From contig NC_018330.1 in NCBI RefSeq assembly GCF_000234665.1, positions 927,274 through 991,273 on the forward strand: 64,000 nt of DNA, given 5' to 3'. A program made the translations under genes and the position numbers. Source of the DNA: Leishmania mexicana MHOM/GT/2001/U1103. Lineage: Eukaryota; Euglenozoa; Kinetoplastea; Trypanosomatida; Trypanosomatidae. Below, in pieces: positions 62,847-64,000 of this stretch. Each line of letters opens with the position of its first letter. Position 1 is the first letter of the stretch. Under the pieces are notes generated by a model. That model worked only from the letters and a program-made list of their open reading frames with translations, was not told the DNA's origin and did not search any database.

Positions 62847-64000
62847 ATGCGCGTCGTCATCGTGGGCGCCGGTCTTTCCGGCCTCTCACTGGCCGCTTTT
62901 TTGCGGCGGCTTAATGTGGACTGCGTCGTACTCGAGCAGGCGCCGTTTCTGCAGGCCAACTACATTGCCCCGTATACGCTCTTCGCCAACGCGCTGAGCT
63001 GTTTTAAGGCGTTTGGCATGGAGCACATCTTCACAAGCAGCGACATGCAACCGGAGGCGTGCTTCGGCATTCAGAGCCACAAGGGAAAGTGGTTGCTCAA
63101 GATCGCGAACAGGAATCTCCACCTACCGGCGCTGGGCGCCGAGGATGTCATCCCGCTCAGCACGGCACCCCCGGCGAACAGCGAGTCGATCGTCTCGCAG
63201 AGACTGTCAGAGGTCAGGAAGCAAGAGATGGGGTACGTGCCACTTCGGTGCACCCTACCGGCCTCCTATCTGCGCGAGGCCCTACGGCGATGCATACCGG
63301 AAATAAAATTTTCTGCCCCAGTCATCGACCTGCTGCCGCATGACGGTGTCAAAGGCGGGGTGCATGCGGTACTCGAAGATGGAAGTACCGAGTGGGGCGA
63401 CGTTGTGGTTGGCGCGGACGGCATGCACAGTACGATTCGGCGCCTCTTGTATCCTAGCGAGCACGTTGGAACTAGTAGCCGCTCACTTGGGATGATGCAG
63501 ATTGACGGGTTTGTTGACTGCCCACATTGCCCACCGCATCTCATGCATCCCGTTGAGTGCTGGGGAACGCGCCGTACACTACAGACAGTTCCCCTCCACC
63601 GCTTTGGCGAAAACACTCTCGCCTTCTCGGCAACGCTGCACTCGCCGCCGCAGGAGCTGGTGGACCTCCGGCAAGGTATGGATGCCATGGAGGTGCTGCA
63701 GGTGTTTCAGCGCCTGCTCGGTCGCGAATACGCCGGTTTCGGTGACCGGGTCGCCACACTGCTGTCTCAGGCGAAGTTAGCAGTGCCAACGGAGGTTCTG
63801 GAGGTGCCTGTCATGCCCAGATGGTACAACCGCCGAGCTGTGCTCATGGGCGAGGCCGCACACGGGTCACTGCCTTCCTTTCTCAGCCAAGACGCCTCGT
63901 TGTGCGTGGAAGATGCCGCTCTCCTGGCTGTTGCCTTGCTAGATGTTCCACTGCAACGCGACAGCGGCTTCGAGTACGCGTTCCGCCAGTACGAGACGGT
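62847..64000 (+). CDS. FAD-dependent monooxygenase (aromatic hydroxylase-like), 3' end cut by window
   Basis: At least 384 residues, running off the window edge without a stop. The N-terminus is a classic dinucleotide fold (MRVVIVGAGLSGLSLAAFL, GxGxxG at residues 7-12) with an acidic residue at the end of the second strand (VVLEQ). Later come the second FAD motif GADGMHSTIRR and the third motif near the end, AVLMGEAAHGSLPSFLSQDA, where Glu replaces the usual Asp of GDAAH. This set defines class A flavin monooxygenases (p-hydroxybenzoate hydroxylase family: salicylate, kynurenine 3- or ubiquinone-ring hydroxylases), which use NAD(P)H and oxygen. The substrate cannot be read from sequence; COQ6-type and kynurenine-type are possible. 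No presequence precedes the fold at this ATG. Confidence 0.85.
   Translation, partial: MRVVIVGAGLSGLSLAAFLRRLNVDCVVLEQAPFLQANYIAPYTLFANALSCFKAFGMEHIFTSSDMQPEACFGIQSHKGKWLLKIANRNLHLPALGAEDVIPLSTAPPANSESIVSQRLSEVRKQEMGYVPLRCTLPASYLREALRRCIPEIKFSAPVIDLLPHDGVKGGVHAVLEDGSTEWGDVVVGADGMHSTIRRLLYPSEHVGTSSRSLGMMQIDGFVDCPHCPPHLMHPVECWGTRRTLQTVPLHRFGENTLAFSATLHSPPQELVDLRQGMDAMEVLQVFQRLLGREYAGFGDRVATLLSQAKLAVPTEVLEVPVMPRWYNRRAVLMGEAAHGSLPSFLSQDASLCVEDAALLAVALLDVPLQRDSGFEYAFRQYET

Overview
The window looks like one piece of a Leishmania (or very close Leishmaniinae) chromosome. It is GC-rich and every convincing gene lies on the + strand. The genes are intronless and separated by long spacers of 0.5-3 kb, rich in pyrimidine tracts and GT/CA microsatellites, which is the layout of a polycistronic unit processed by trans-splicing and polyadenylation. 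Two near-identical copies of a dispersed repeat carry a tandem pair of a retroposon signature typical of Leishmania SIDER2 elements. A phosphatidylinositol synthase, a calcineurin A and a ZFK-type FYVE kinase also fit. No bacterial-style operons, RNA genes or CRISPR arrays were seen. A 100-base run of N (21212-21311) marks an assembly gap.

Region by region. 1-13 kb: a BRCC36-like JAMM deubiquitinase, a very large protein with a catalytically broken kinase domain, a small RRM-like protein, a probable mitochondrial membrane protein, a small zinc-binding protein and phosphatidylinositol synthase. 13.3-15.8 kb: a 2.5 kb spacer with two G-rich tracts. 15.8-20.5 kb: a 1561-residue coiled-coil protein. 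20.5-24 kb: spacer with the gap, then a frameshifted pseudogene with a PH-like segment. 24.9-33.8 kb: a twin-Cx9C protein, a FYVE/kinase protein, a J-domain/zinc-ribbon protein and calcineurin A. 34-36.6 kb: SIDER2 copy A and copy 1 of a 679-bp repeat. 36.9-46.6 kb: a PPR-like protein, two small conserved-looking proteins and an ATP-grasp/SET fusion. 46.9-47.5 kb: copy 2 of the 679-bp repeat. 49-56.5 kb: a NEK-like kinase, a small basic protein and a membrane protein joining a TULIP-like ectodomain to a PqiA-like domain. 56.9-57.4 kb: SIDER2 copy B. 58-64 kb: a possible small gene, an 815-residue coiled-coil/acidic protein and the 5' part of an FAD monooxygenase.

The genes do not form one pathway, as is normal for trypanosomatid units, so control is expected to be post-transcriptional. 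The most notable points are: (i) nested pairs of near-identical direct repeats (679 bp, 10.9 kb apart, inside 536 bp, 22.3 kb apart) that could drive amplification or deletion; (ii) the ATP-grasp/SET fusion; (iii) the TULIP/PqiA fusion, possibly a lipid-handling membrane protein; (iv) a giant predicted pseudokinase; and (v) a decayed PH-domain gene. All homology calls were made by eye from translated sequence; no database search was run.
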